Source: Sphaerisporangium perillae
GTDB lineage: Bacteria; Actinomycetota; Actinomycetes; Streptosporangiales; Streptosporangiaceae
NCBI RefSeq assembly: GCF_023276435.1
Contig: NZ_JALLPO010000062.1
Coordinates: 1 to 42,917 of the forward strand
DNA: 42,917 nucleotides
Reading direction: 5' to 3'
Under the pieces are notes generated by a model. That model saw only the letters and a program-made list of their open reading frames with translations, made no database searches and was not told the DNA's origin. Position 1 is the first letter of the stretch. Every line of letters begins with the position of its first letter. Both the position numbers and the translations under genes were made by a program. Of the stretch, positions 23,700 to 31,824 are shown in pieces.

Positions 23700-24257
23700 T
23701 CAGGGTCGTAGACCAGCGAGGAGGGCGAGTACGGCATCGGATATGCCGGTCGCCCATGCCGTCTCCCAGCCGCCAACGGGCAGCGGTTTCGGCGTCGAGC
23801 TCTTGGGCGTGTACTGATCGGGCGAGTTCGAGTAGTTCCTCGCGCAGCGCGAGGCCTGGGGCGGCGGAGTTCTTGCGCTGGTCTTCGTAGTAGCGCACCG
23901 GTGCCTGGCCGGCACCGAGCGCTGGGGGAACGCGTCGATGACGTTGTTGAAGCCGAGCTGGACGGTCCGCCGGTGCAGCGCGTCCCGGTCGAGTTCGCCG
24001 GCGTTGAACGCGCGGCAGGCGTCCAAGAACTTGCTGCGGGCCGCGATGCCCTGCCGGGGTTGGCGCTGAAGAGCCTGGCAGAGCAGTTCGGCGTACCGCG
24101 GCGCTAGCTCCTCGAGCGTGACGTGGTTACGGCCGGTGGCGGCGATCTCCAGCAGTGTCGCGCCGAAGGCGAACTTGTAGGTGGCCGAGTTGGCGCCATA
24201 CAACACGATGGCACGCCATACGCTCTCACCGGTGACCACACCGCGTCGGTAATCCAC
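23700..24257 (-). pseudogene. HNH-associated hypothetical protein, frameshifted remnant
   Basis: The frame from GTG 24257 reads VDYRRGVVTGESVWRAIVLY, then GANSATYKFAFGATLLEIAA, FLDACRAFNAGELDRDALHR and LGFNNVIDAF. It then shifts to GAGQAPVRYYEDQRKNSAAP, GLALREELLELARSVHAQEL and AETAARWRL, and shifts back to ETAWATGISDAVLALLAGLR. Two compensating indels, near 23,925 and 23,765, rejoin one protein. In actinomycetes this N-terminal domain usually precedes an HNH nuclease domain, which is missing here. It is divergent from the MazG-like gene, 30 bases apart. It is probably dead. The family link is from memory of similar proteins. Confidence 0.6.
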
Positions 24258-24287
24258 ACGCGAAGTATCGGCCAGAGGGGTGACATT

Positions 24288-24629
24288 TTGAGCCAGGAAC
24301 AGACGATCATCTACGGCAAGCTGGTCCGTGATCGGATCCCAGAGATTATCGAGGCCGACGGCCGGACGGCCAGGGTCCGCGTCCTTGACGAGTCGGAGCT
24401 GGTTCCCGCTCTGATAGCCAAGCTCGCCGAAGAGGCCGAAGAGCTGCGCCAAGCCGAGCCCGATGATCGCCTAGGGGAACTGGCTGACATCTACGAGGTG
24501 CTGGCGGCCCTCACGGCATCGCTTGGATTCTCCGACGAGCAGGTCCAGGAGGCGGCACGCCACAAGCGGGCCAAGCGGGGTGGCTTCAGCCGCCGACTGT
24601 GGCTTGACGAGGTGACGTCAGCTGAGTGA
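24288..24629 (+). CDS. MazG/PRA-PH-like NTP pyrophosphohydrolase
   Basis: 113 residues from TTG 24288, chosen because AGAGGGG lies seven bases upstream and YGKLVRDRIPEII, the usual opening of this family, follows at once. The metal-binding helices are visible: LAEEAEELRQAEPDDRLGEL (EExxE) and ADIYEVLAALT (ExxD). All-alpha NTP pyrophosphatases of this kind hydrolyse noncanonical or regulatory nucleotides to monophosphate and pyrophosphate. Small MazG-like genes are frequent in phage and defence islands. The length is normal and no lesion is seen. The substrate cannot be read from the sequence. Confidence 0.8.
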   Translation: MSQEQTIIYGKLVRDRIPEIIEADGRTARVRVLDESELVPALIAKLAEEAEELRQAEPDDRLGELADIYEVLAALTASLGFSDEQVQEAARHKRAKRGGFSRRLWLDEVTSAE

Positions 24630-25276
24630 ATCGTGCCGATCTTCGACGGTGAGCGGGTCGGCTGAAGTACAGCAGAGAGGTACAACAGCCGCGCCACCCG
24701 CACCCAGCCTGCCATAAGTGGAGTGCCGCCGGACACCGCCGGCGGCGGCTTGGCGCTGAACGACATCGTGCAGAAGGTGGGCGTAGTGCTGAGCACGACA
24801 GCTCGGCAGGGTGCCGGTCGGTGTCTAACCTTTCCCATGCCCGATTCCGTCGTCAGCCGAGATGAGGATTTCCCAGCCGGTGTCCTCATTAGCGCCCACC
24901 AGCTGAGCGATCGCCGGCACCGGGGTACCGCTGGCGGAGGCCATGATGATCAACGCACGGCGGACCCGGATCGAGCCGTGCTTTCCACGCCTCACCAGCT
25001 GCTACAGCGTCTGTCCCTCATGGTCGGGTTAATCGCCGTACTCGCACGGGCTCGGCTATGCGTCCCTCCTGCTGTTGGATACCGATCACGTCAGTACCGA
25101 CAGTGGAAGCATCACGATCAAAGACACGAGTGGCGTACGGCGTGTCGCAACCCGCGAAAACCTAAGTTGTCACCGCACTAGACGTGAACCGTTCCAAATC
25201 CTAGACTCACCTCTCTCCCGTGTTGCGCGCCCGCAGGTAGAGCGGGCTGTCCGCCTGTCAGGAAAGGACGGGGTTC
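24630..25276. other. 650-base intergenic region upstream of the triad
   Basis: No gene is recognised. A short plus-strand frame near 25065-25180 (LLDTDHVSTDSGSITIKDTS) may be a remnant of unknown origin. The last 80 bases form the leader of the vWA gene, with GGAAAGGA just before its ATG. Confidence 0.5.
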
Positions 25277-26116
25277 ATGCCCTATACGGCTGAGATCAGC
25301 CGGTCGAATCCGACCTGTTTCGTCTTTCTCGTCGATCAGTCGGCTTCGATGAGTGATCCGATCGGAGGTGAGGTCCCTACGAGCAAGGCGTCGGTGGTGT
25401 CCGATGCCATCAACCGCCTCCTGACCGAGCTGTCGGTCAAGTGCGCCAAGGAGGAAGGCGTACGGGACTACTTCCACGTCGCCGTGGTGGGATACGGGCA
25501 CAACAACGTGGGGTCCGCCTTCGGCGGCGCGCTCGCGGGACGCGATCTCGTGCCGCTCAGCCAGATCGCCGACAACCCGGCACGTGTCGAGGAGCGCACG
25601 AAGAAGATCCCCGACGGGGCCGGTGGCCTGGTGGAGAGCACCGTGCGATTCCCGATCTGGATGGACCCGGTGTGCAACGGCGGCACGCCGATGCGGCAGG
25701 CCCTCGAGTATGCCCACCGTCTCGTCGACCGGTGGCTCGGCGAGCATCCCGCCTGCTTCCCCCCGATTGTCCTCAACCTCACCGACGGCGAGGCGAACGA
25801 CGGCGACCCGACCGTCCCCGCCGCAGGCATCTGCTCCCTCACCAGTGCCGACGGAGCCGTGCTGCTGTTCAACCTGCACGTCTCCGACGCAGGCGGCTCG
25901 CCCGTCACCTTCCCCGACACCGAAGCAGGTCTCCCCGACAACTACGCGCGCACGCTGTTCGGCATGTCCAGCCTTCTGCCCTCCCACATGCGGTCGTACA
26001 CGGCGCAGGAAGGCTTCACCGTCAGCGACAGCACCCGCGGCTTCGTGTACAACGCCGACATCACCTCCGTGGTGCAGTTCCTCGACATCGGCACCCGTGC
26101 AACCGACCTACGGTAG
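25277..26116 (+). CDS. vWA-domain protein, YegL/TerY-like
   Basis: 279 residues, essentially one von Willebrand A domain. The MIDAS motif is DQSASM (D20, S22, S24) after the hydrophobic strand CFVFLV. The later metal contacts are NGGTPMRQAL and LTDGEANDGD. The ATG is preceded by GGAAAGGACGGGGTTC. The gene overlaps the phosphatase gene by 20 bases, and the kinase follows. In E. coli YegL (vWA), YegK (PP2C) and YegI (kinase), and in TerY-P triads, the vWA protein is thought to act as a metal-dependent scaffold whose phosphorylation state is set by the other two. The family is clear. The signal being transduced is unknown. Confidence 0.85.
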   Translation: MPYTAEISRSNPTCFVFLVDQSASMSDPIGGEVPTSKASVVSDAINRLLTELSVKCAKEEGVRDYFHVAVVGYGHNNVGSAFGGALAGRDLVPLSQIADNPARVEERTKKIPDGAGGLVESTVRFPIWMDPVCNGGTPMRQALEYAHRLVDRWLGEHPACFPPIVLNLTDGEANDGDPTVPAAGICSLTSADGAVLLFNLHVSDAGGSPVTFPDTEAGLPDNYARTLFGMSSLLPSHMRSYTAQEGFTVSDSTRGFVYNADITSVVQFLDIGTRATDLR

Positions 26117-26942
26117 CCGGATACCGGGGAGCGTCGCCTGCCACCACCTACACAAGGGCGGCGGCCAGGCGGAGGAGTACGAGGACGCATACGCGGTCCA
26201 CCCCCGCGTTTCGGCTGTGGAAGAGATCGACGTCGCGTCCCTCAGGGTCGCCCTGTCCGACGGTGCCTCCGAGAGCGTCCTCGCCGGCCTGTGGGCGCGG
26301 TCACTGGTGGACCATTTCGTGAGCGTTCCCCACGAGGCACTCGCCTCCGCCGATAGCTTCGGACGCGAGGCGGTCATGGTGACGGCATCATGGGAGGCGA
26401 CGCTCGGCGATTACATCGCGCGGCGCGAGGCCGATGGGCGCCCCATCCAATGGTACGAGCAACCCAAGCTCGACCGTGGAGCGTACGCCACCCTGCTCGC
26501 TATCAGCTTCTGCGCGCCCCAGGAAGGGGACCTCGCGGATCTGCGCGGCGAGGGACGGTGGGCCGCCGCCGTGATCGGGGACTGCTGCCTGTTCCAGGTT
26601 CGCGACGGGGCGCTCATCACGGCGTATCCGCTAGCGGGATCAGAGGACTTCGGCACAAGCCCCAACCTGCTCAACAGCCGGAACCAGGATTCCCTGCTCA
26701 TCTCCGAGCGAGTGGCCATGAACTCGGGGAGCCTGCGGCAGCAGGACGACATCTACCTGTGCACCGACGCCGTGGCCGCGTGGTTCCTGCGAGAGGTCGA
26801 GCACGGCGGTCGCCCCTGGGAAACCTTGCGGGACCTCGGCACCTCCGACGGACCGAACTTCGCGGACTTCATCGGCGAGGAAAGGGCGAGCGGACACATG
26901 CGCAACGACGACGCCACCCTGATCCACGTAGCGGTGTGGTGA
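26097..26942 (+). CDS. PP2C-type Ser/Thr phosphatase, YegK-like
   Basis: 281 residues from GTG 26097, inside the end of the vWA gene. PP2C signatures are present: YEDAYAV (28-34) as the first metal site, VALSDGASES (51-60) as the second, VIGDCCLFQV as the glycine-aspartate strand, IYLCTDAVAAWFL, and RNDDATLIHVAVW at the end. It would remove phosphate from the adjacent kinase or the vWA protein using two metal ions. The gene ends three bases before the kinase start, so all three are cotranscribed and probably coupled. It is slightly shorter than stand-alone PP2Cs. No missing key residue was found. Confidence 0.82.
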   Translation: MQPTYGSRIPGSVACHHLHKGGGQAEEYEDAYAVHPRVSAVEEIDVASLRVALSDGASESVLAGLWARSLVDHFVSVPHEALASADSFGREAVMVTASWEATLGDYIARREADGRPIQWYEQPKLDRGAYATLLAISFCAPQEGDLADLRGEGRWAAAVIGDCCLFQVRDGALITAYPLAGSEDFGTSPNLLNSRNQDSLLISERVAMNSGSLRQQDDIYLCTDAVAAWFLREVEHGGRPWETLRDLGTSDGPNFADFIGEERASGHMRNDDATLIHVAVW

Positions 26943-26945
26943 GCC

Positions 26946-29072
26946 ATGTCGACGAGGCGCTTCCCCAGCGGCAGTGAGTATGTCGAGGCGCTGCAGAATC
27001 CCACCCTCTGCTTCACAGACGCCGAGTTACGGTCGGCGACGCTACAGGTCGACAAACTCGGGCGGCCCAAACCCATCTCCGGCAACTTCGCCAGCGTCTT
27101 CTCAGTGCAGACTGTGTCTGGAAGGCGATACGCAATTAAGTGCTTCACCAGGGACATACCAGACCAGGAGAAGCGCTACCGGGCTGTGAGCGAGCACCTC
27201 AACACGGTCCCGCACCGGTGGAAGATGGGCTTCGACTACCAGCCCTCCGGCATCATGGTGGGCGGTCAGCGATTTCCCATCCTGCGGATGGAGTGGGTCC
27301 AGGCAATCAGCCTGATCCGTTGGATCGAAGACCACCTCGGCGACCAGGCCGCACTGCTCGATCTGGCCCGACGCTTCGCCGAACTGGCCGCCGACCTGCA
27401 CCGAGTGGGTATCGCCCACGGCGATCTCCAGCACGGCAACCTCCTCGTGGCCGCCGACGGCACGTTGAAGCTGGTCGACTACGACGGCATGTACGTGCCC
27501 GCGCTCGCCGGGCTACCGGCGACAGAACGGGGCCACCGCCACTACCAGTCCCCCAACCGCACCGGTGCGGAGTTCGGCCCGGAACTGGACCGGTTCTCCG
27601 TCTGGCTGATCTACCTGTCCCTGGTCACCGTCGCACTGGATCCTACGCTGTGGCAGGTCCTGCACGAACGGGATGGCGAGCACCTGCTGCTCACCGACGA
27701 GGACTTCGCCAACATGACTGCCTCGGCCCGCGTCACCGCCCTGGTCGGGCACCAGGCTGTCGACATCAAGCGCCTCGCCACCTACGTCACGGACCTCGCC
27801 TCCCAGCCGCTGCCCGCCCTCCCGCCCCTGACTCCTCTGCCGGGCGTCGGCCTCCCGTCGGCCGCCGGCGCCCACACCGGTCCACACCCCGTCGCCCCGT
27901 CCCCGGCCGCCACGTCCGCGGGCCTACCCACGTGGATGAGCGGGCACATCCCAGTCCCCCCGCCACCTCCCCTCGTTACCTTCCAGGACCACCAGGCCGC
28001 ACTATTGTTGGCCCGGCTGGCCCTCCTCGGGCTGTCCCTCGTCGTGGGGCTGGTCGTGTGGCTGTCGGGCCTTCCCGAGGTCGCTGCGCTCCTGGGCCCG
28101 CTCCTCGGTATCGGCATAACGAGGGCCCTCTACGCCTTGCGTCCCGAGCCGAGGGCGCGCAAGCCCATCGCCTCCCGGCTCGAAGCGGTCCGCCGGCGAA
28201 CCAGGAAAACCCTCAGAATCGCGGCGCATGCGGAGAAGGAACGCGACAAGATCCAGATGGACAACGCCAAGCGGGCGGACGCGCACGCGAAGGAACTGCA
28301 GGCTCTCAAGGACCGGCAGCGGCAGAACCTCGGGACGTACGACCGGCAGACGGCACAGCAGCTCAATCCGCACGACAACCAAATTCAGGCTCTCGTCTCG
28401 CGGAAGTCAGAGGACCTGCGCCGCGCACTCGACGAGTTGCAACGGGAGAAGGTGGACGCCTATCTACGGCGCATCACGTTGCGCGCCGGTTCCATTTCCG
28501 GCATCGGCGACACGACGGTGGCCAGGCTGGCGGTCAGTGGCATCTCGACTCCCGCTGACCTGGTCGACTTCGACTACGTGTCCACTGGCTACCAAAATCC
28601 CGAGATCCATCTGATCCTCGCTAACGGCTCTTCCGTACGCGTGCCTGGGGTCGGGGAGTCTCGCGCGGCATCGTTGGTCGCGTGGCGGAACATTCACGTG
28701 CAGGGGGCCTTGCGGCAGCCGAACATGCCGAATGCGCTTCCGGCCCCACAACGCAACGCCATCGAGGCGCGCTTCTCCGCGGAAGAGCGCGTGCTCAAGG
28801 ACAGACGCGCTCAAGTCGAAAGGGGCCGTCAAAAGGGCCGGAGCGACCTCGTACGGCAGCAGGCGGATGCACTGCGGCAACTGACCGACCGGCACAGCGC
28901 CGCCGTACAGACCGCAGCGCAGTCGCTGCAAAACGCCAACCAGCGACTGGCTACCGTGCGCGCTGAGCATCACTCGGCGGTCCAGGAGGAGCGGGCGCTC
29001 ACTCGCCAGATTGCCGCCTACCGTCAGATCTCCTACGGGCGGTACCTACGCACCGTCCTGATTGGCCGATGA
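26946..29072 (+). CDS. Membrane kinase with coiled coils and HhH domain, YegI-like
   Basis: 708 residues. An atypical kinase domain (about 40-290) keeps Lys65 in RYAIKCF, the catalytic loop HGDLQHGN (158-165) and the metal motif DYD (178-180). HGD instead of HRD groups it with YegI and other compact kinases. A Pro-rich linker (290-345) leads to a hydrophobic hairpin (about 352-400: LLARLALLGLSLVVGLVVWL and ALLGPLLGIGITRALYAL). Coiled coils (about 410-510 and 620-690) flank two helix-hairpin-helix units, SGIGDTTVARLAVSGIS and VPGVGESRAASLVAWR. HhH motifs usually contact DNA. The product thus links a membrane anchor, a kinase and a possible nucleic-acid sensor. It follows the phosphatase gene after 3 bases. 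Intact. Confidence 0.83.
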   Translation: MSTRRFPSGSEYVEALQNPTLCFTDAELRSATLQVDKLGRPKPISGNFASVFSVQTVSGRRYAIKCFTRDIPDQEKRYRAVSEHLNTVPHRWKMGFDYQPSGIMVGGQRFPILRMEWVQAISLIRWIEDHLGDQAALLDLARRFAELAADLHRVGIAHGDLQHGNLLVAADGTLKLVDYDGMYVPALAGLPATERGHRHYQSPNRTGAEFGPELDRFSVWLIYLSLVTVALDPTLWQVLHERDGEHLLLTDEDFANMTASARVTALVGHQAVDIKRLATYVTDLASQPLPALPPLTPLPGVGLPSAAGAHTGPHPVAPSPAATSAGLPTWMSGHIPVPPPPPLVTFQDHQAALLLARLALLGLSLVVGLVVWLSGLPEVAALLGPLLGIGITRALYALRPEPRARKPIASRLEAVRRRTRKTLRIAAHAEKERDKIQMDNAKRADAHAKELQALKDRQRQNLGTYDRQTAQQLNPHDNQIQALVSRKSEDLRRALDELQREKVDAYLRRITLRAGSISGIGDTTVARLAVSGISTPADLVDFDYVSTGYQNPEIHLILANGSSVRVPGVGESRAASLVAWRNIHVQGALRQPNMPNALPAPQRNAIEARFSAEERVLKDRRAQVERGRQKGRSDLVRQQADALRQLTDRHSAAVQTAAQSLQNANQRLATVRAEHHSAVQEERALTRQIAAYRQISYGRYLRTVLIGR

Positions 29073-29595
29073 ACCCTTCCTTCGCGCGCTACCAGTCTCA
29101 GCCGCCCTCAGGCCTCGCCGTTTGTGGTCATCCGCTCAGCCTGTTCGAGGCAGGCGTTGTCTTAAGTCACCGCCTACTCGCCCGTAGGGGACCGACGTTT
29201 TCCGCGAGCCGAGTGCTCATGTGGCAAAGGGTGCTGCGTTGTTCAGACACTGCCAGAAACAGCCTCTATCGGCGGCAGCTATCTGTATGAGGCCCCCTTG
29301 ACCCAACTCGCCGAAACAGCAGACCATCTCACCTACCCCTGGCGCTCACCACCACGCACGCGTCTGCGGTTCTCCCATCAACCCGCGCGGTGACGAGCTG
29401 ACCGATTCCGCGGCACGGGACATGCGCGGGATGATTAAGCAGAGAGCGTGAGTCATGCCCGGCGTTCGAGCAGGTCAGCCCAGGTAATCGGGCAGCATCG
29501 CAACCGCTCTCCTGATCCGAAAATCAAACATTCGCCGGGCACGCGGCAGCGAACCTCACGTGGTGATGTGCAGCAGGTCGTGCCGACGGTAGTGG
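29073..29595. other. 520-base region holding the 3' flank of the IS110 element
   Basis: A 73-codon plus-strand frame overlaps the kinase stop (ATGA at 29069) but has no recognisable content and probably is not a gene. The part nearest 29595 must include the right end of the IS110 insertion, whose boundary I cannot fix because this family lacks clear terminal inverted repeats. Confidence 0.45.
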
Positions 29596-30864
29596 TCAGG
29601 CAGTTGGTTCGAGGGTGACGCGGTAGCCGAGGGCTTCGAGCTCGCGGATGTGGTTGCGCTTCTTGCGGTCAGGGTTGGTGCGCCGGGCGTAGAAGTCGGC
29701 GCCGAGATCGATGAAGTGCGCCTCGGGGTCGGACAGCAGGTGCCAGATGATGACCAGGATGGAACGGCCGACTGCGACGATGGCGCGCTTCTTGCCCTTG
29801 CGTCGGACGATCCGCCGGTAGCGCTCACCCAGGAAGGTGTCGGTGCGGCCGACGACGACCGCGGCTTCGCCGAGGGTGCGCGCCAGGTAGCGGTTGCCGT
29901 GCCCGGTGGCGTTCTTCCCCTTGCGCTTGCCGGCGGACTCTTTGACCGTCGGGGCGAATCGTGCCCAGGAGGTCAGGTGCGCGGCGGTAGGGAAGCGGCT
30001 CATGTCCAGGCCGATCTCGGCGATGATCGCGTGAGCGGCGGTCAGGCCGATCCCGGGGATCTCATCCAGCCGTTCCACCGCTGCGGCGAAAGGGGTGATC
30101 TCCTCCTCGATCTTGCGGTCGAGGGCGGCGATGTCGACGTTGATCGCATCTACCCGGGTCAGCATCGTGGCCAGTAAGAATGCGTGGTGATCGGAGAAGC
30201 GGCCGGTGAACGCCTCCTCCAACGCGGGGATCTTGCGACGCAGGCTGGAGCGGGCCAACTGCGCCAGCGTCTTGGGGCTGCGTTCCCCGCGGATCAGGGC
30301 AGCCATCATCGCGCGGCCGGAGACGCCGAAGATGTCGGAGGCCACCACGCTCAGCTTGATCTGTGCATCTTCAAGCAGCTTCTCCACCCGCTGCTTCTCG
30401 GCGGTGCGGGCCTCGACGAGGTCCACCCTGTAGCGGGTCAGGTCACGCAGCAGCCGAATCGCCGGCGGCGGCACGAAGCTAGGGCGCAGCATCTGACGTT
30501 CGGCGACCTTGGCCAGCCAGACAGCGTCCAGCTTATCGGTCTTGGGCCGGCCGGGTAGGTGCTTGACGTCGCGGGCGTTGATCAGCCACACCTCGAAGCC
30601 TTGTGCTTCCAGCAGGTAGAACACCGGTTTCCAGTAGTCGGAGGTGGCTTCCATGACGACGCGGGTGACGCCCAGGCAGCGCAGCCGATCGGCCATCGAC
30701 AGCAGCGAGCGGGTCATCGTTGTGTAGGTCTGGACTTCCTGTAGCCGTCGGCTTGAGTTCTTGTCGTCGGGTACGCGGGCGCAGCACACCAGGGTGGCTT
30801 TGCCGACGTCCAGCGCGGCGACCCTTTCGATGATCTCTTCGGTGTCGTGGGTGGGGTCGAGCAT
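29596..30864 (-). CDS. IS110-family transposase
   Basis: 422 residues and intact. The N-terminal DEDD (RuvC-like) domain shows AALDVGKATLVCCARV with the first Asp near 19, VVMEATSDYWKPV with Glu, and the acidic RPKTDKLDAVWLAKVAERQ. The C-terminal Transposase_20 domain has IPGIGLTAAHAIIAEIGLDM, then RFPTAAHLTSWARFAPTVKE with its catalytic Ser, SAGKRKGKNATGHGNRYLAR and LGEAAVV. IS110 enzymes recombine DNA through a serine and are guided by a structured bridge RNA encoded in the noncoding end. The gene is full length, so the element may still move. The start ATG 30864 is in the usual position for the family. Confidence 0.9.
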   Translation of the reverse strand: MLDPTHDTEEIIERVAALDVGKATLVCCARVPDDKNSSRRLQEVQTYTTMTRSLLSMADRLRCLGVTRVVMEATSDYWKPVFYLLEAQGFEVWLINARDVKHLPGRPKTDKLDAVWLAKVAERQMLRPSFVPPPAIRLLRDLTRYRVDLVEARTAEKQRVEKLLEDAQIKLSVVASDIFGVSGRAMMAALIRGERSPKTLAQLARSSLRRKIPALEEAFTGRFSDHHAFLLATMLTRVDAINVDIAALDRKIEEEITPFAAAVERLDEIPGIGLTAAHAIIAEIGLDMSRFPTAAHLTSWARFAPTVKESAGKRKGKNATGHGNRYLARTLGEAAVVVGRTDTFLGERYRRIVRRKGKKRAIVAVGRSILVIIWHLLSDPEAHFIDLGADFYARRTNPDRKKRNHIRELEALGYRVTLEPTA

Positions 30865-31092
30865 CGGGCCTCCTTACCGCCGGGAGCGCTGGGGGTGGTT
30901 GCCCGCGGGAGCCGCAGGGGACGGAATGCGAATCTGATCCGCGTGCTCGCAGCAACAGTGAAAGGCCCACAGGCGCGGCTCCCAGCGTCCGACTAAAGCA
31001 CGGCCTCAACGACCAAGGAGAGACGACGTCAGCGAGCAACCACCCCGATTTTCAGGCCCGAACGGCCTCCTCCACCAGGGGGAGATTGGAGA
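30865..31092 (-). mobile_element. IS110 left-end noncoding segment, possible bridge RNA
   Basis: About 230 bases lie between the transposase start and the tRNA fragment. In IS110-group elements the noncoding end upstream of the transposase gives the bridge RNA that pairs with donor and target. GC-rich self-complementary stretches (for example gcccgaacggcctcctccaccagggg, near 31050-31075) are compatible with structure, but I cannot fold it or fix the element boundary. Confidence 0.35.
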
Positions 31093-31132
31093 CTAAAGCG
31101 GGTGCCGCAGGTTCGAATCCTGCCGGGGGCAC
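31093..31132 (+). tRNA. 3' half of a tRNA-Arg(CCT)-like gene; candidate att site
   Basis: From about 31093 the sequence follows the 3' half of a bacterial tRNA. A CTAAA anticodon-loop remnant is followed by a T-arm with 5-bp stem GCAGG/CCTGC around TTCGAAT (31107-31123), then the acceptor strand CGGGGGC, A and C. The 5' half (expected to start GCCCCCG) is absent. The end resembles actinomycete tRNA-Arg(CCT). AICEs integrate at tRNA 3' ends and leave such a half-gene at one boundary. This suggests that the element with rep and tra on the left ends here. It cannot act as a tRNA. Confidence 0.6.
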
Positions 31133-31148
31133 TCTCCTGACCAGCCGC

Positions 31149-31511
31149 TTAGCCCTTGACCTGGGGCTTAGCGTGCTCTCCTTCAATGATCACATGCAGC
31201 CGAGTGCCACCATAGGCAGCCGTAGGCCAATGATCGCGGGACATACGCGGGACGATCATGGATCCGTTTCCGCTTATCGGCCCTGGCACAACCCCAAGGT
31301 CTCGTGCCTCCAACTCAGCGCTGGTGAGCTGGGGGGCGCCACGATGATGTGGAGGTCCCCCGATCTCGCCCGCGCCGCTCCATCCCGGACAGGCGCGGAT
31401 GGACAGAAACGAGCGGAGGGGGGTGGCCACGATGTGTCCATTAACCCGCAAAGTCGGGGCCGTCACCCGGATCTCCATCCAGGGGTCGCCGGACGCGCAG
31501 TCCACGGCCAT
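31149..31511 (-). CDS. Possible hypothetical protein beside the att site
   Basis: A 120-codon frame. WMEIRVTAPTLRVNGHIVAT near the start looks like a beta-rich domain with codon use typical of the genome. The later part (ELEARDLGVVPGPISGNGSM then TRLHVIIEGEHAKPQVKG) is less convincing. ATG 31511 has no ribosome site, and ATG 31478 is an alternative. There may be a frameshift between the two halves. I do not recognise a family. Confidence 0.3.
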   Translation of the reverse strand: MAVDCASGDPWMEIRVTAPTLRVNGHIVATPLRSFLSIRACPGWSGAGEIGGPPHHRGAPQLTSAELEARDLGVVPGPISGNGSMIVPRMSRDHWPTAAYGGTRLHVIIEGEHAKPQVKG

Positions 31512-31824
31512 CGCGGCACCTACACCGCCCGGGCCGGGGCCGTCACCGGAAGCCGGATAGACCGCTACTTTGCCCCTGGCCGTAGCCGTAGGAGTTCCTG
31601 GCCTTCATCGCCGCCCTCGCGTCACTTCGGCGACAGAGACTTCATGGAGAGTGAAGTTACTTCGGGATGCAATGATCGATCTGGTAAACACAAGAAGACG
31701 CAGGTCGCAGGCCACAAGCCCAAGACGCAAGGAAGATCCGGCGAACTCAACTCAAGAACTGTTGCTTACCTAGTTGCTTCAACGATGATCCCCTGCTTCG
31801 GTAGGAGCAGCTTGAGGAGCGGGC
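31512..31824. other. 310-base intergenic region, leader of DUF6236 gene
   Basis: Nothing specific was identified. The 3' part (31640-31800) is AT-richer than its surroundings, as expected for a promoter region of the following gene, but no consensus boxes stand out. Confidence 0.4.

Noticed and set aside
25441-28558. Overlapping long frames inside the vWA-PP2C-kinase genes
   Set aside because: They are out-of-frame readings rich in Arg and Pro. The three true frames carry all catalytic motifs and are correctly coupled.
29069-29290. A fourth small gene overlapping the kinase stop by ATGA
   Set aside because: The 73-residue product has no recognisable feature and its codon use is poor. The ATGA overlap alone is weak evidence.
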